Source: JALRBM01 sp964615445 (GTDB lineage: Bacteria > Patescibacteriota > Saccharimonadia > Saccharimonadales > Saccharimonadaceae). Taken from it: DNA of 51,417 nt. The notes under the pieces were generated by a model. That model made no database searches. It saw only the letters and a list, made by a program, of their open reading frames with translations, and was not told the origin of the DNA. Location: positions 1-51,417 of the forward strand of contig CAZTOK010000010.1 of assembly GCA_964615445.1 (NCBI GenBank), read 5' to 3'. Within the stretch, counting starts at the first letter, position 1. Each line of letters begins with the position of its first letter. This document shows, in pieces, positions 24,718 through 33,642 of this stretch. Position numbers and translations under genes: made by a program.

Positions 24718-26428
24718 ATGCCACTCGATATATCTAGTCAAAATGCCATAGCTGCAATCCGTGTTTCCACCACAAAACAAGGAACCGATGGCGATTCTCC
24801 CGAAGCTCAGAAGGAACAAATCCAGAGCTTTGTTACACGACGAGGTCTCACGATAAAAGAGTACTTTATTTTCCTGGAGTCAGGCTCTAAAGAGCTGCAA
24901 CCTATGCAGCAAGCAATTGACTACTGTAAAAATCCTAAGAATAATATCCAGTACTTTATCGTCAAATCCATCGACCGATTCACAAGAGGTGGCTCTTATG
25001 CTTATGATGAGTTAAAAATGCAACTCGATAATTGTGGAGTAAAACTCGTAGACATATACGGAGTTATTAGCGGTGAGCAGGTTAACACGCTTGACCATCT
25101 CGGCTTTGAATATAAGTGGAGTAAACTCACCAAGCAAGAAAGTTGAAATGCTTGAAGCCGAGCGAGCAAAAGATGAACTTCGCGACATTATGAGTCGAAT
25201 GATCGGTGCAGAGATTCGCTACTCACAACTCGGCTATTGGATGCGTAGGCCACCTTACGGCTTTATAAGCGAGAAGATCGAAACAAAGCATGGTAAGCGC
25301 ATGATACTAAAGCCGCACCCAACCGAAGGCAAATACATGAAGATGATGTTTGAACTTCGCGCAGAAGGTATACATGATAGCGACATCGTAGCTAAGGTTA
25401 ATGCAATGGGATGCCGCACACGTGTGCAATATAAGCGGGATAAAGTTGACCGTACTAAAGTTATTGCAAAAGTTGGCGGCGACCCAATGACGGTTAAGGC
25501 AATGCAGAAGTATTTAAGTAACTCTGTCTACGCCGGAGTAAACACCGAAAAATGGACAGGTGGCAAACCAGTGAGGTGTGTCTTTAAAGGACTAGTATCA
25601 ATTGAAACCTTTAACCAGGCAAACCGAGGCAAACATTTTATAATCGTTGATGACAAAGATAACATTTCTATTCATAAAAAGCAGCCTCCGGAGCACCTCG
25701 TAAACAAGGGGAAGCGTAATCCCGACTTCCCATACAGAAAGTTCATTCTATGTCCTAACTGTAATAATCCGCTTTCAGGTAGTGCTTCGCGTGGCAAGGG
25801 AGGCAAATACTACCCAGCTTACCACTGCAGCAACCACGGTCATTATTATCGTATTCCTAAGCAGGAATTAGAAAATACAGTGGCCGCATTTGTCAGTAAC
25901 CTTACTGTATCCAATGAAAAAATAGAGACCGTACTCGAAGCAGTACGCATTGAATGGAATCGACGCAACCAAAGCCTACTCCAGGAGTTAGAGGGCGTGG
26001 AAGAACGCATTCAAGAACTTAGAAATGATGCCGTAGCGACAATGGATAAAATACGAGTGCTCAGTTCACCAACAGCTATTAAATTTATGGAGGAAGATCT
26101 TGTGCGTATTGAAAGTCAAATCGAAAACTTAGTAAGCCAAAAGACAAAGAAAGCAAACGAGCAAACCACTGATTGTGGCCAAATTTTAGCAAGAGTCAAA
26201 TATTTCTTGGAACACCTCGATGAATTACTCCAAAAACAGATTGATCCTATCAAAAAAGCCCAACTTTTTGCGGTTATTTTCAACCGAACCCCAACCTACG
26301 AAGAAATAAAAATTGGAACACCAAAAACACCCCATTTTACAGGGGTGTCTCCGGTCTTTGAATTACTCAAAGGTGAAAATTCTCTTATGGTGACCTTACC
26401 GGGAATCGAACCCGGATTGCAAGGATGA
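24718..26428 (+). pseudogene. Large serine recombinase, frameshifted
   Basis: The N-terminal 135 residues are a resolvase domain (IRVSTTKQG with catalytic S17, DSPEAQKEQI, SIDRFTRGG). The remaining 430 residues in another frame hold the DNA-binding recombinase domain (YSQLGYWMRRPPYGF), a zinc ribbon (LCPNC ... YHCSNHG) and a coiled coil. The frames join at AAA 25123-25125: removing one A restores KWS-NSPSKKVE. So there is one frameshift, by mutation or assembly error. The last codons (VTLPGIEPGLQG) are simply the tRNA-Glu gene read backwards: the gene runs into its own attachment site. Confidence 0.88.
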
Positions 26429-26462
26429 GAACCTTGTGTCCTAACCGTTAGACGATAAGGCC
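26388..26462 (-). tRNA. tRNA-Glu (CUC)
   Basis: Read on the minus strand it folds as a full cloverleaf: acceptor GGCCTTA/TAAGGTC, D stem GTC/GAC, anticodon arm CAAGG-TTCTCAT-CCTTG with CUC at 34-36, T arm CCGGG-TTCGATT-CCCGG, and an encoded CCA. Its 3' end faces the recombinase, the usual integration site of mobile elements. Confidence 0.95.
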
Positions 26463-26514
26463 AAATTAGGTTTTATTATATCGAAAAGGTAGAACTTTGT
26501 ACAGTAGTCAGTGG

Positions 26515-27132
26515 CTATTCTGCCAAAACGTCATCTGGACGATGCCAAAGACTGCGTATTTTTTCACGGAACGGCACAGTAGCAAGCGTAAAAAACATGA
26601 CATTCGTAAGGAACATATAAAAGGGAAATGCTACGGAAGCAAAGGTAAACGAATGGATAGTAAGCATAATGATTATTGTACTTATTATAGAGATGAGATA
26701 GGGGCGGGCATATTCGCTTGCTGGGTCTTTGTAGGCTTTTACCACCGTTGGTAGTCCAGCGAATATATCTGCAATAATGCTAAAAAGAATAGCTAGGCTT
26801 GCATCGCTTGTCACGCGCCACAAAATAATCCCTACAAATGTACATAATGCACATGCAATCGTAAATGGAGTGAGGTGTGAGATTTTGCGATTTTTAATTA
26901 CAGAAATCCCAAAGACAATCAGCGGGCTCAGTCCAAGGGCAAACGTACCAAATGCTGATAGCCCGACTCCTTCCTGTACTTGTGCCGCAAACGCTACCAT
27001 AGAAGTAAACCCCCATAAAAACCACGTCACCGGGTTTGGTCTTGCTTTTCCCTTTAGTACACCCCAGGCGTATTGCGAACCGCCGCCCAATCTTAACGCA
27101 ATAGCAAACACAACACACCACGCCGGAAGCAT
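26515..27132 (-). CDS. Polytopic membrane protein, PQ-loop-like
   Basis: 205 aa with about six to seven hydrophobic helices. ARPNPVTWFLWGF resembles the PQ-loop/SWEET-type P-x-TW motif, and a second similar half (AGLPTVVKAYKDP) follows. AAAGGTGGG precedes the ATG. Possible transporter; substrate unknown. Confidence 0.65.
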   Translation of the reverse strand: MLPAWCVVFAIALRLGGGSQYAWGVLKGKARPNPVTWFLWGFTSMVAFAAQVQEGVGLSAFGTFALGLSPLIVFGISVIKNRKISHLTPFTIACALCTFVGIILWRVTSDASLAILFSIIADIFAGLPTVVKAYKDPASEYARPYLISIISTIIIMLTIHSFTFASVAFPFYMFLTNVMFFTLATVPFREKIRSLWHRPDDVLAE

Positions 27133-27374
27133 GAGCCCACCTTTCTTTAGTTGTCATTAAAACATAAGTACCTTGTAAGTATATCGACGACACCTCAGCG
27201 TGCCTAGCCTTTTTTCATCTAAAATTCATGGGATAATAAGCACTTTTTGACATAGCTTGTATCATCTTCAAAGGTAAGGCATACTAAATAAAAGAAGAAT
27301 GCTTAAATAGGGGGCACATCATCACACCGCTGACGCTAACACGTTTCTGGCATCGCCGTATCTGCGAGGCGATT

Positions 27375-29411
27375 ATGCTTGTGGCGGCTATTATTTTAGC
27401 ACTTTATTTTTGGGCCTATTTTGCCGATGTAAAAAGCATTAGTTCAGCCCTTCTTATCAACGACGTAGCGGCCATCCTTGCTGGTATTGCGTTTGCTGTT
27501 GGGTTTGTATCGTATCTGTGGGCACCAAAAAAGTATATTTTTTGGGGAGCGCTCGGCGCCTATGCTATGTTGTGCGCTACCACAGGGTTGCTCATTATAA
27601 CTACCGGCGGCACAGCATCACCATTTCTGGCCTTATGGATGACTGTTTCTGTCTTTGCCGGCGTGTTTGGTTTTTATGGGTTAGCACCGCTATTTCTTGC
27701 TATCGCTGGCTATCTTATTCTTCAGTTTTCTCACGGCGCACTCAGTAGGGAGGGAATTATAGCTGTCGTTTTGGCTGGTGAGTTACCGCTCGTTGCTAGC
27801 TATATCATTTGGCATAACAAGGCAACAGACGAATCAACTACTCCTGGCGATAAAGCCTATCGTGAGCTCGCTACCGAGCTGAGTCAAGTATCTGGTAAAT
27901 CAGAGGTGGTTATTAATGCCATTGCTGATGGCGTTATCTCGCTCAATAGCCAGGGTGTTATCCAGCTTATTAACCCTGCGGCAGAGCAAATTATAGGGTG
28001 GGGCAAGCAGGACGCGCTGTCACTCGATTACAAATCGGTTTTAAAGCTTACCGACAAGAATGATAAAGAGGTCACCCCAGCAAACGATCCTATCGCCCAA
28101 ACGCTCGGTACCAATAAAGAAGTGACCACGAATGAGCTTACACTCACTACAAATTCGGGCAAAAAACTCCTTGTTTCTATTATCGTTTCACCGGTTGGAC
28201 AGCTGGGCGATGGGGTAATCGTAGTTTTTCGCGATATTACCAAAGAAAAAGCCGAGGAGCGCGAGCAAGCGGAATTCATTAGCACCGCCAGTCATGAGAT
28301 GCGCACTCCAGTAGCGTCAATTGAGGGCTATCTTGGCCTTGCTCTTAACCCAGCCACAGCTCAAATCGATGAAAAAGCGCGCGACTTTATTAACAAGGCA
28401 CACGAGTCTGCTCAACATCTCGGTCATCTTTTTCAAGATCTTCTTGATGTCTCCAAAGCAGAGGATGGCCGCATGACAAATAATCCAAAGGTGGTCGATG
28501 TCGTTGCCTTTATTCACGACGTGGTCCAAGGTCTTGAGCCAAAAGCAAAAGAAAAGGGGCTTCGCATGCTCTTTAAACCATTGCCAGATGACGATGAAGA
28601 TGCGAGTGGTGAGCGCCGCCTTAACCCTGTGTTTTACGTGAATGTTGATAACGACCACTTACGTGAAGTAATTGCTAATCTGGTTGAAAACGCTATCAAA
28701 TACACACCAAAGGGCGATGTAGTCATAGATGTCACCGGGGATAACGAGCATGTTGTTATCAGCGTTGCCGACAGCGGTATTGGCATTCCAAAAGAAGATA
28801 TGACGCATCTTTTCCAAAAATTTTATCGGGTAGATAATAGCGAAACGCGCGAAATTGGCGGGACTGGCCTTGGCTTATACCTCTGTCGTCGTCTTACCGA
28901 AGCAATGAGTGGTCGAATCTGGGTAGAAAGTGAATTTAAGCGCGGGAGTACGTTCTATGTCGAGCTGCCCCGTATTGATCATGAGGAAGCCCAGCGTCTT
29001 ATTGAAGCCGCCAGCATTAAAGAAGAGAGGAGCGAAGCTACGCAGCCAGTGGTTCCGGTGGCTCCACCACAGCCGATAGCATCTCCTGTGTTGCCCGTTA
29101 TGACACCTCCTGTGCCCACTACTGACGCCGTATATACCTCAACACCAGCTGATAGCGTTGCCGAGCAGCTACAATCATTTGCAGCCGGACCTCAAGCGGT
29201 CACTCCAACTCCACAACAGCCGACTGTTCTTATACAGACTGTACAACCTACATACGTACCCCCGCAGCCAGTTATGCGACCACCAACTCCGACATATACA
29301 TCGCCACGTGCTCACGAAAATATTCCGCTTGCAAGCATTGAGCAAAACCCTCAGCAGTATATTCATACTCGTCCTGATGGCATTCCCATTCCACCCAGAC
29401 GGCAAAATTAA
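27375..29411 (+). CDS. Membrane sensor histidine kinase
   Basis: 678 aa: about six membrane helices (1-150), a PAS domain (about 170-290), HisKA with ASHEMRTP (H near 306), and HATPase with NLVENAIKYTP, DSGIGIP and GTGLGLYLC. Then comes a roughly 130-residue Pro/Gln/Thr-rich tail. The frame is open further upstream with a good GGGGG-type ribosome site near 27310 but no ATG/GTG/TTG, so the N-terminus may be somewhat longer. It pairs with the response regulator 51 nt downstream. Confidence 0.9.
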   Translation: MLVAAIILALYFWAYFADVKSISSALLINDVAAILAGIAFAVGFVSYLWAPKKYIFWGALGAYAMLCATTGLLIITTGGTASPFLALWMTVSVFAGVFGFYGLAPLFLAIAGYLILQFSHGALSREGIIAVVLAGELPLVASYIIWHNKATDESTTPGDKAYRELATELSQVSGKSEVVINAIADGVISLNSQGVIQLINPAAEQIIGWGKQDALSLDYKSVLKLTDKNDKEVTPANDPIAQTLGTNKEVTTNELTLTTNSGKKLLVSIIVSPVGQLGDGVIVVFRDITKEKAEEREQAEFISTASHEMRTPVASIEGYLGLALNPATAQIDEKARDFINKAHESAQHLGHLFQDLLDVSKAEDGRMTNNPKVVDVVAFIHDVVQGLEPKAKEKGLRMLFKPLPDDDEDASGERRLNPVFYVNVDNDHLREVIANLVENAIKYTPKGDVVIDVTGDNEHVVISVADSGIGIPKEDMTHLFQKFYRVDNSETREIGGTGLGLYLCRRLTEAMSGRIWVESEFKRGSTFYVELPRIDHEEAQRLIEAASIKEERSEATQPVVPVAPPQPIASPVLPVMTPPVPTTDAVYTSTPADSVAEQLQSFAAGPQAVTPTPQQPTVLIQTVQPTYVPPQPVMRPPTPTYTSPRAHENIPLASIEQNPQQYIHTRPDGIPIPPRRQN

Positions 29412-29462
29412 AGCATAAGGGCTATAGTATTTTTAATCAGCACTTAGTACAATAGGGGTAAT

Positions 29463-30422
29463 ATGACCAAGATTCTACTAGTAGAAGACGATAAGAGCTT
29501 ACGCGAAATTTATGGCGTGCGTCTCTTGGCCGAAGGGTACGATATCGTATCGGCTGGTGATGGGGAAGAGGCGCTGGCTATGGCAATAAAAGAGCGTCCC
29601 GAACTTATCGTTAGCGACGTTATGATGCCAAAGATCAGCGGCTTCGATATGCTTGACATCCTTCGTTCTACCACCGAGACAAAAGAGATTAAGGTAATTA
29701 TGATGACCGCCCTCAGCTCAGAAGACCAACGAGCACGCGGCGTTGCACTTGGAGCCGATCGCTACCTTGTAAAATCACAAGTAGGCATTGAAGACGTTGT
29801 TCGCACTGTCCACGACGTACTTGGCGATGCACCTGTAAGCCGTCCTGTCGCTCATAGTTTTACATCAACACCCGCCACACCAGCACCGCGTCCCGCATCT
29901 CCTGTTCCACCACGACCAACACCACCTCAGCCTGCAGCGCCGCCTTCAACCGTGCGTCCTATTGGCACACCCGTGACGCAACCGCTACAACCAGTAGCGC
30001 CAGCAGCCCCTTCTGCTACCCCAAATAGTCTTCCTCAACCAACAGCACCGTTCTCAACGGCTCGACCAGCAAGTCTCGGTGAGCGCGTTATTCACCCAAT
30101 CACTCCATCCGTATCTCCTAAACAAGACATTGGAAGTCTCATTGATCAAGAGTTAAGTCAGGCAGGTGCAACCCCTATAGAGCCGACTTCAGCACCAGAT
30201 AGTGCAGTAGTGCAGCCTCAGGCTCCAGTTCCACCTGCGCCGGCACCAATACAAAGTGCAGCGCCTATACCGTCGCAACAACCCCCTGTTTCCCCCATAC
30301 CGCCAATTCCGGTAGCTTCCCAGCAACAACCATCCGGCATACAATTTGAAGAAACACCGCTTCCACCACCTCCAAACCCAAGTAATTCCCTCAATCAAAA
30401 CAATCAACCGCCCCAAGTCTAG
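29463..30422 (+). CDS. Response regulator, REC domain plus Pro-rich tail
   Basis: 319 aa. Residues 1-120 are a receiver domain: acidic ED8-9/D10, phospho-acceptor D52 (LIVSDVMMP), MMTALSS and K in YLVKSQ. The remaining 190 residues are Pro/Ala/Gln/Ser-rich with no DNA-binding domain, so output is likely by protein contact. TACAAT (29448-29453) lies 9 nt before the ATG. Confidence 0.88.
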   Translation: MTKILLVEDDKSLREIYGVRLLAEGYDIVSAGDGEEALAMAIKERPELIVSDVMMPKISGFDMLDILRSTTETKEIKVIMMTALSSEDQRARGVALGADRYLVKSQVGIEDVVRTVHDVLGDAPVSRPVAHSFTSTPATPAPRPASPVPPRPTPPQPAAPPSTVRPIGTPVTQPLQPVAPAAPSATPNSLPQPTAPFSTARPASLGERVIHPITPSVSPKQDIGSLIDQELSQAGATPIEPTSAPDSAVVQPQAPVPPAPAPIQSAAPIPSQQPPVSPIPPIPVASQQQPSGIQFEETPLPPPPNPSNSLNQNNQPPQV

Positions 30423-30437
30423 TGGTATAATAAGCGG

Positions 30438-31124
30438 ATGACCGATTCCGCACCTCGTCTCAGTAAATACCTCGCACTTCAGCTAGGTATTTCTCGTCGT
30501 GAAGCTGACGAATATATTGAAAAAAAGAAAGTAATGGTTAACGGCGTAGTCGCACAGCTTGGCGCACGCCATAACGAGACTGATACCATCACAATAAATG
30601 GAAAATCTATCCGACAAACAACTGCACATCTTTATATCGCGTTCAACAAACCCGTAGGATATGTATGCTCTCGTAAATCACAAGGTGATACACCAACTAT
30701 TTACACACTTCTTCCGAAAGAGTATCATTCGCTCAAAACCGTGGGACGCCTTGATAAAAATAGCTCAGGACTCATCCTCCTCACAAATGACGGCGACTTT
30801 GCATTTCGCATGACTCATCCCAAATTTGCCAAAATCAAAATATATAAGGTAAAGCTTGATCATGATCTTGAGCCGTTACATCAACAGATGATTAGTGACC
30901 ACGGCATACAACTTGAAGATGGTCGTAGTCAACTCATGCTCGAGCGACTATCGGATAATAATCGCCGTGAGTGGCAAGTTACCATGAGTGAAGGCCGCAA
31001 TCGCCAAATCCGTCGCACTTTTTCTAGCCTTGGATATGAGGTAGAGAAGTTACACCGCATCCAGTTTGGTATTTATCACCTCGGCAGCCTCAGTTCCGGC
31101 AGCTATCAAACAGTCACTATGTAA
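30438..31124 (+). CDS. rluB: 16S/23S rRNA pseudouridine synthase (RsuA/RluB type)
   Basis: 228 aa: S4 RNA-binding domain (RLSKYLALQLGISRREADEYI, 7-27), then the catalytic domain with D106 in GRLDKNSSG and the GRNRQIRR motif. It isomerises a uridine in rRNA; RluB versus RsuA or RluF cannot be told for sure. TATAAT (30426-30431) lies 6 nt before the ATG: leaderless. Confidence 0.88.
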   Translation: MTDSAPRLSKYLALQLGISRREADEYIEKKKVMVNGVVAQLGARHNETDTITINGKSIRQTTAHLYIAFNKPVGYVCSRKSQGDTPTIYTLLPKEYHSLKTVGRLDKNSSGLILLTNDGDFAFRMTHPKFAKIKIYKVKLDHDLEPLHQQMISDHGIQLEDGRSQLMLERLSDNNRREWQVTMSEGRNRQIRRTFSSLGYEVEKLHRIQFGIYHLGSLSSGSYQTVTM

Positions 31125-31160
31125 CATGATTTGATTCTTATATAGTTTTTTAAACCGATC

Positions 31161-31202
31161 GCTCACTCATTTCGAGTCCGTGCGGACATTAACAGAGTGA
31201 GC
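31161..31202 (+). terminator. Hairpin after rluB
   Basis: GCTCACTC (31161-31168) pairs with GAGTGAGC (31195-31202), with an inner GTCCG/CGGAC stem. There is no T run, so termination would be weak; it may equally be a processing or regulatory structure. Confidence 0.4.
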
Positions 31203-31229
31203 ATTTCGTCCTAGAGGAAGAAGGAAGCC

Positions 31230-31382
31230 ATGTCGCTTGCAGCTTGGGGGCATCTACAACGCCAACGCCTGGTATGACTCGGCATCCTCCTGATGGCTGG
31301 GGCAGCCTGTGCGATCCTGGTGACGAGTTGTGTGTCTGGCATGAAGTGGTTCGTGGAGCACCGACACACAGTGACTGATTAG
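31230..31382 (+). pseudogene. Small GC-rich membrane/lipoprotein ORF with in-frame TGA
   Basis: After GAGGAAGAAGGAA, ATG 31230 opens a frame of 50 codons broken once by TGA at 31275-31277 (codon 16). Read through, it gives a basic start, a hydrophobic helix (LGILLMAGAACAILVTSC, with a lipobox-like VTSC) and a short charged tail. If TGA were TGG it would be a normal small lipoprotein. UGA is a stop elsewhere in this genome, so a nonsense mutation is the simplest reading. A competing 34-codon frame (ATG 31274) overlaps but looks less protein-like. Confidence 0.45.
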
Positions 31383-31391
31383 TTGTCCATT

Positions 31392-31427
31392 CTTGATGTG
31401 GTGGAGGAACTCCTCCACCACATCAAG
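31392..31427 (+). repeat. 17-bp perfect inverted repeat, 2-nt spacer
   Basis: CTTGATGTGGTGGAGGA (31392-31408) and its exact complement (31411-31427) follow the small ORF by 9 nt. In RNA it makes a very long, tight hairpin, longer than a normal terminator stem. Confidence 0.8.
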
Positions 31428-31448
31428 AGGTACTCACTCTGTTATTTA

Positions 31449-31471
31449 CCAGCTCATAAGCTGGCTTTTTT
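31449..31471 (+). terminator. Rho-independent terminator
   Basis: CCAGCT-CATA-AGCTGG followed by C and six T. It insulates the small cassette from the next one. Confidence 0.85.
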
Positions 31472-31478
31472 ATCTCTA

Positions 31479-31507
31479 TTGACTTTATGTTATAGTTATG
31501 ATTTAAT
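31479..31507 (+). promoter_or_regulatory. Promoter of the small membrane protein gene
   Basis: TTGACT (31479-31484), 17-bp spacer, TTTAAT (31502-31507), upstream of GAGGAGG and ATG 31536. Confidence 0.6.
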
Positions 31508-31535
31508 ATATAGTACCGTCCTTGAGGAGGAGCAC

Positions 31536-31796
31536 ATGCACACCTTGGTCACCGCCGCCGCGATCGTCCTGCCGGTCATCATCATTGTTTTGACCTGCGT
31601 TTTCTTTCGCGCGGAACACCCCTACATCAGCACCCGGTGCGGTGTTGCCGCATGCGTGGCGTTCTTCCTGAACGTCCTGTGTGCGGTCGTGTTCTACGAC
31701 ACTACGGAGTCGACATACGGCATGACCATCTGGTTTGTCATCATCGGCATCATCGGGGCCATCATCGTGATCAATGCGGCTGATGACACTGTCTGA
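31536..31796 (+). CDS. Small GC-rich three-helix membrane protein
   Basis: 86 aa with three hydrophobic helices (about 4-25, 37-54, 64-81) and no recognised family. ATG 31536 follows GAGGAGG at good spacing, which decides the start. Codons end mostly in C or G. It has its own promoter and a long hairpin after the stop, and sits alone between rluB and der. Confidence 0.7.
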   Translation: MHTLVTAAAIVLPVIIIVLTCVFFRAEHPYISTRCGVAACVAFFLNVLCAVVFYDTTESTYGMTIWFVIIGIIGAIIVINAADDTV

Positions 31797-31818
31797 CACT
31801 CACTCATAGCGACGGGCC

Positions 31819-31856
31819 GTCAGCCTACCGCCTCAACTTCGAGGTAGTAGGCTGAC
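31819..31856 (+). terminator. Hairpin after the small membrane protein gene
   Basis: GTCAGCCTAC (31819-31828) pairs with GTAGGCTGAC (31847-31856), with an inner CCTC/GAGG. There is no clear T tract, so it is terminator-like rather than classical. Confidence 0.55.
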
Positions 31857-31945
31857 AGTAGCCCCATTCTAGCCCCGCGAGGGTTATTTTTTATATCTTG
31901 CTTATGCTCGCGAAAGTGATTCGTCTCTGTTATAATTAGCTCAAC

Positions 31946-33340
31946 ATGGCTTCAAAACTACCTACTGTAGCAATTATCGGTCAAGCGAACGTCGGCAAGA
32001 GTTCGCTTTTTAATCGTATGGTTCGCGCTCAGCAAGCAATTGTCGCCCGCGAGGCCGGCACTACACGCGACAATGTCCTTGGTAGAGTAGAGCACAATTA
32101 TCATCAATTTTGGCTCGTAGATACCGCCGGCCTCAAAGACCCGAACGACGAATTTGAAGCCTCTATTCAAGAGCAAATTACAGAGGCCGCCGAAGCAGCT
32201 GACGTTATTTTGGTCGTTATTGACGGCACGCAGTATGTCAGCGATCAAGATCGTCTCGTCGCTAAAAAGGCGCTCAAATCCAAAAAACCAGTCATCTTAG
32301 TAGTAAATAAGTCAGATCTAAAGACCCGCCTACCACTCGATGAGTTTAAGCGCCTCGGCATAAAAATCATTCTGCCTACAAGCGCGGAGCACAACCAGGG
32401 AATCATTCCACTCCTCGATGAAATAACCGAGCACATTCCAGCCAAAAGTGAAGAAACGCCAGATGAGACACTTCGCATTGCGTTAATTGGCCGTCCAAAC
32501 GTGGGTAAATCACATCTATTTAACACCCTCGCCGGCAAACAGCAGGCGATTGTAGCCAACATTGCTGGCACCACGCGTGATGTTAACCGCGTTGCGCTTC
32601 GCTATGGAGGTCGCGACATTGAACTCCTTGATACCGCCGGCATGCGAAAACCCGGCAAACAAGAAGTAGGTATTGAAAAATTTAGCGTCCTCCGTACACT
32701 TCAGGCCATTGAAGAGGCCGATGTTTGCTTTCTTCTCATGGATGTAAATGAGCTCAACACCCAGCTCGATCAGCGTCTAGGCGGCATTATTGATGAAGCG
32801 GGTAAAGGGATGGGGATCGTCGTTAGCAAATGGGACAGTGTTGAAGGGAAGGATGCATTTACTCGTGATGCGCTTGCGCCAAAAATTGCTCACACTTTCA
32901 ATTTCGTCCCATGGGCCCCCCTTATTTTTACTAGTAGTGTTACCGGCCAAAATGTCACCAAACTATTCGATCTCGCACTCGATATTGATGCGCGCCGCAA
33001 ACAAGAAACCAAAACACGCGTATTGAACGATCTTTTGCAACAAGCTGTTCAAAAACATCCGCCAGCAGGTCTAAAAAACTCTCATCCAAAGCTACGCTAT
33101 ATTGTCCAAACTGACACCGCACCACCTTGGTTTGTTATTTACGGGTCAAACCTTAAGTTCGTTCATTGGAGCTATAAACGCTACCTTGAACGCCTTATCC
33201 GTGATACATATAATTTCGCCGGTACGCCAATCCGCTTCAGTTTCCGTGATGAAAAACAAATTAAAGACAATAAAGCCCGCATCGCCGAAGGAAAAGCACC
33301 ACGCATCAAACGCGGTAAACCTCTTGAGACAAAGAAATAA
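31946..33340 (+). CDS. der: Ribosome assembly GTPase Der (EngA)
   Basis: 464 aa with two GTPase domains in tandem, P-loops GQANVGKSS near the start and GRPNVGKSH near residue 180, each with DTAG and NKSD/SKWD motifs, and the C-terminal KH-like domain. It is needed for 50S assembly. TATAAT (31931-31936) ends 9 nt before the ATG. Confidence 0.96.
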   Translation: MASKLPTVAIIGQANVGKSSLFNRMVRAQQAIVAREAGTTRDNVLGRVEHNYHQFWLVDTAGLKDPNDEFEASIQEQITEAAEAADVILVVIDGTQYVSDQDRLVAKKALKSKKPVILVVNKSDLKTRLPLDEFKRLGIKIILPTSAEHNQGIIPLLDEITEHIPAKSEETPDETLRIALIGRPNVGKSHLFNTLAGKQQAIVANIAGTTRDVNRVALRYGGRDIELLDTAGMRKPGKQEVGIEKFSVLRTLQAIEEADVCFLLMDVNELNTQLDQRLGGIIDEAGKGMGIVVSKWDSVEGKDAFTRDALAPKIAHTFNFVPWAPLIFTSSVTGQNVTKLFDLALDIDARRKQETKTRVLNDLLQQAVQKHPPAGLKNSHPKLRYIVQTDTAPPWFVIYGSNLKFVHWSYKRYLERLIRDTYNFAGTPIRFSFRDEKQIKDNKARIAEGKAPRIKRGKPLETKK

Positions 33341-33411
33341 TCTACTCCGTAGTGGCTCTAGCCGTAGACAGACCACGAAAGATTGTCTGTCTACGGCGAG
33401 CCAAGAGTAGA
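33341..33411 (+). terminator. Composite hairpin after der
   Basis: ATCTACTC/GAGTAGAT, GGCTC/GAGCC and a perfect 12-bp CCGTAGACAGAC/GTCTGTCTACGG (33362-33373 with 33385-33396) stack into one long stem right after the der stop. Confidence 0.7.
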
Positions 33412-33429
33412 TGAAAATATTTCTTCTAT

Positions 33430-33600
33430 ACCAACCACTGAGTAATCTCAGTCCTTCCAATCATGGTAGGTCACCCGCAAGCGAAGCTTTCGGCGTTCTA
33501 TACGCCGATTGCGCCTATGTACCATAGGCCGAGAGAGAAGGCGAATTCGTACCCGTGTGCGTGGCATACGTCACCCTTTTCGCATAGAGAAATAGTACAA
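33430..33600. other. Intergenic region with nested inverted repeats
   Basis: Between der and pth there is no convincing ORF. The region holds ACTGAG/CTCAGT, then a long interrupted stem (ATGGTA, CGCAA, CGGCGT with ACGCCG, TTGCG, TACCAT at about 33462-33528), then further GC-rich stems. It could encode a structured RNA; strand and ends are unclear. Confidence 0.3.
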
Positions 33601-33642
33601 TAGTAATTATAAAAGGAAGTAGAGTAGTTTACAATAAGATAT

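Noticed and set aside
26388..26428. C-terminal VTLPGIEPGLQG of the recombinase as a real conserved protein tail
   Set aside because: It is the tRNA-Glu gene translated in antisense.
31275..31277. UGA recoded as an amino acid genome-wide
   Set aside because: Several clear genes end in TGA (for example the HD and lipoprotein genes), and tryptophan is coded by TGG throughout.
31161..31807. CTCACTC at three borders of the two tandem cassettes as recombination sites
   Set aside because: Seven bases are too few; the same word occurs elsewhere in the window, and no longer shared core is present.
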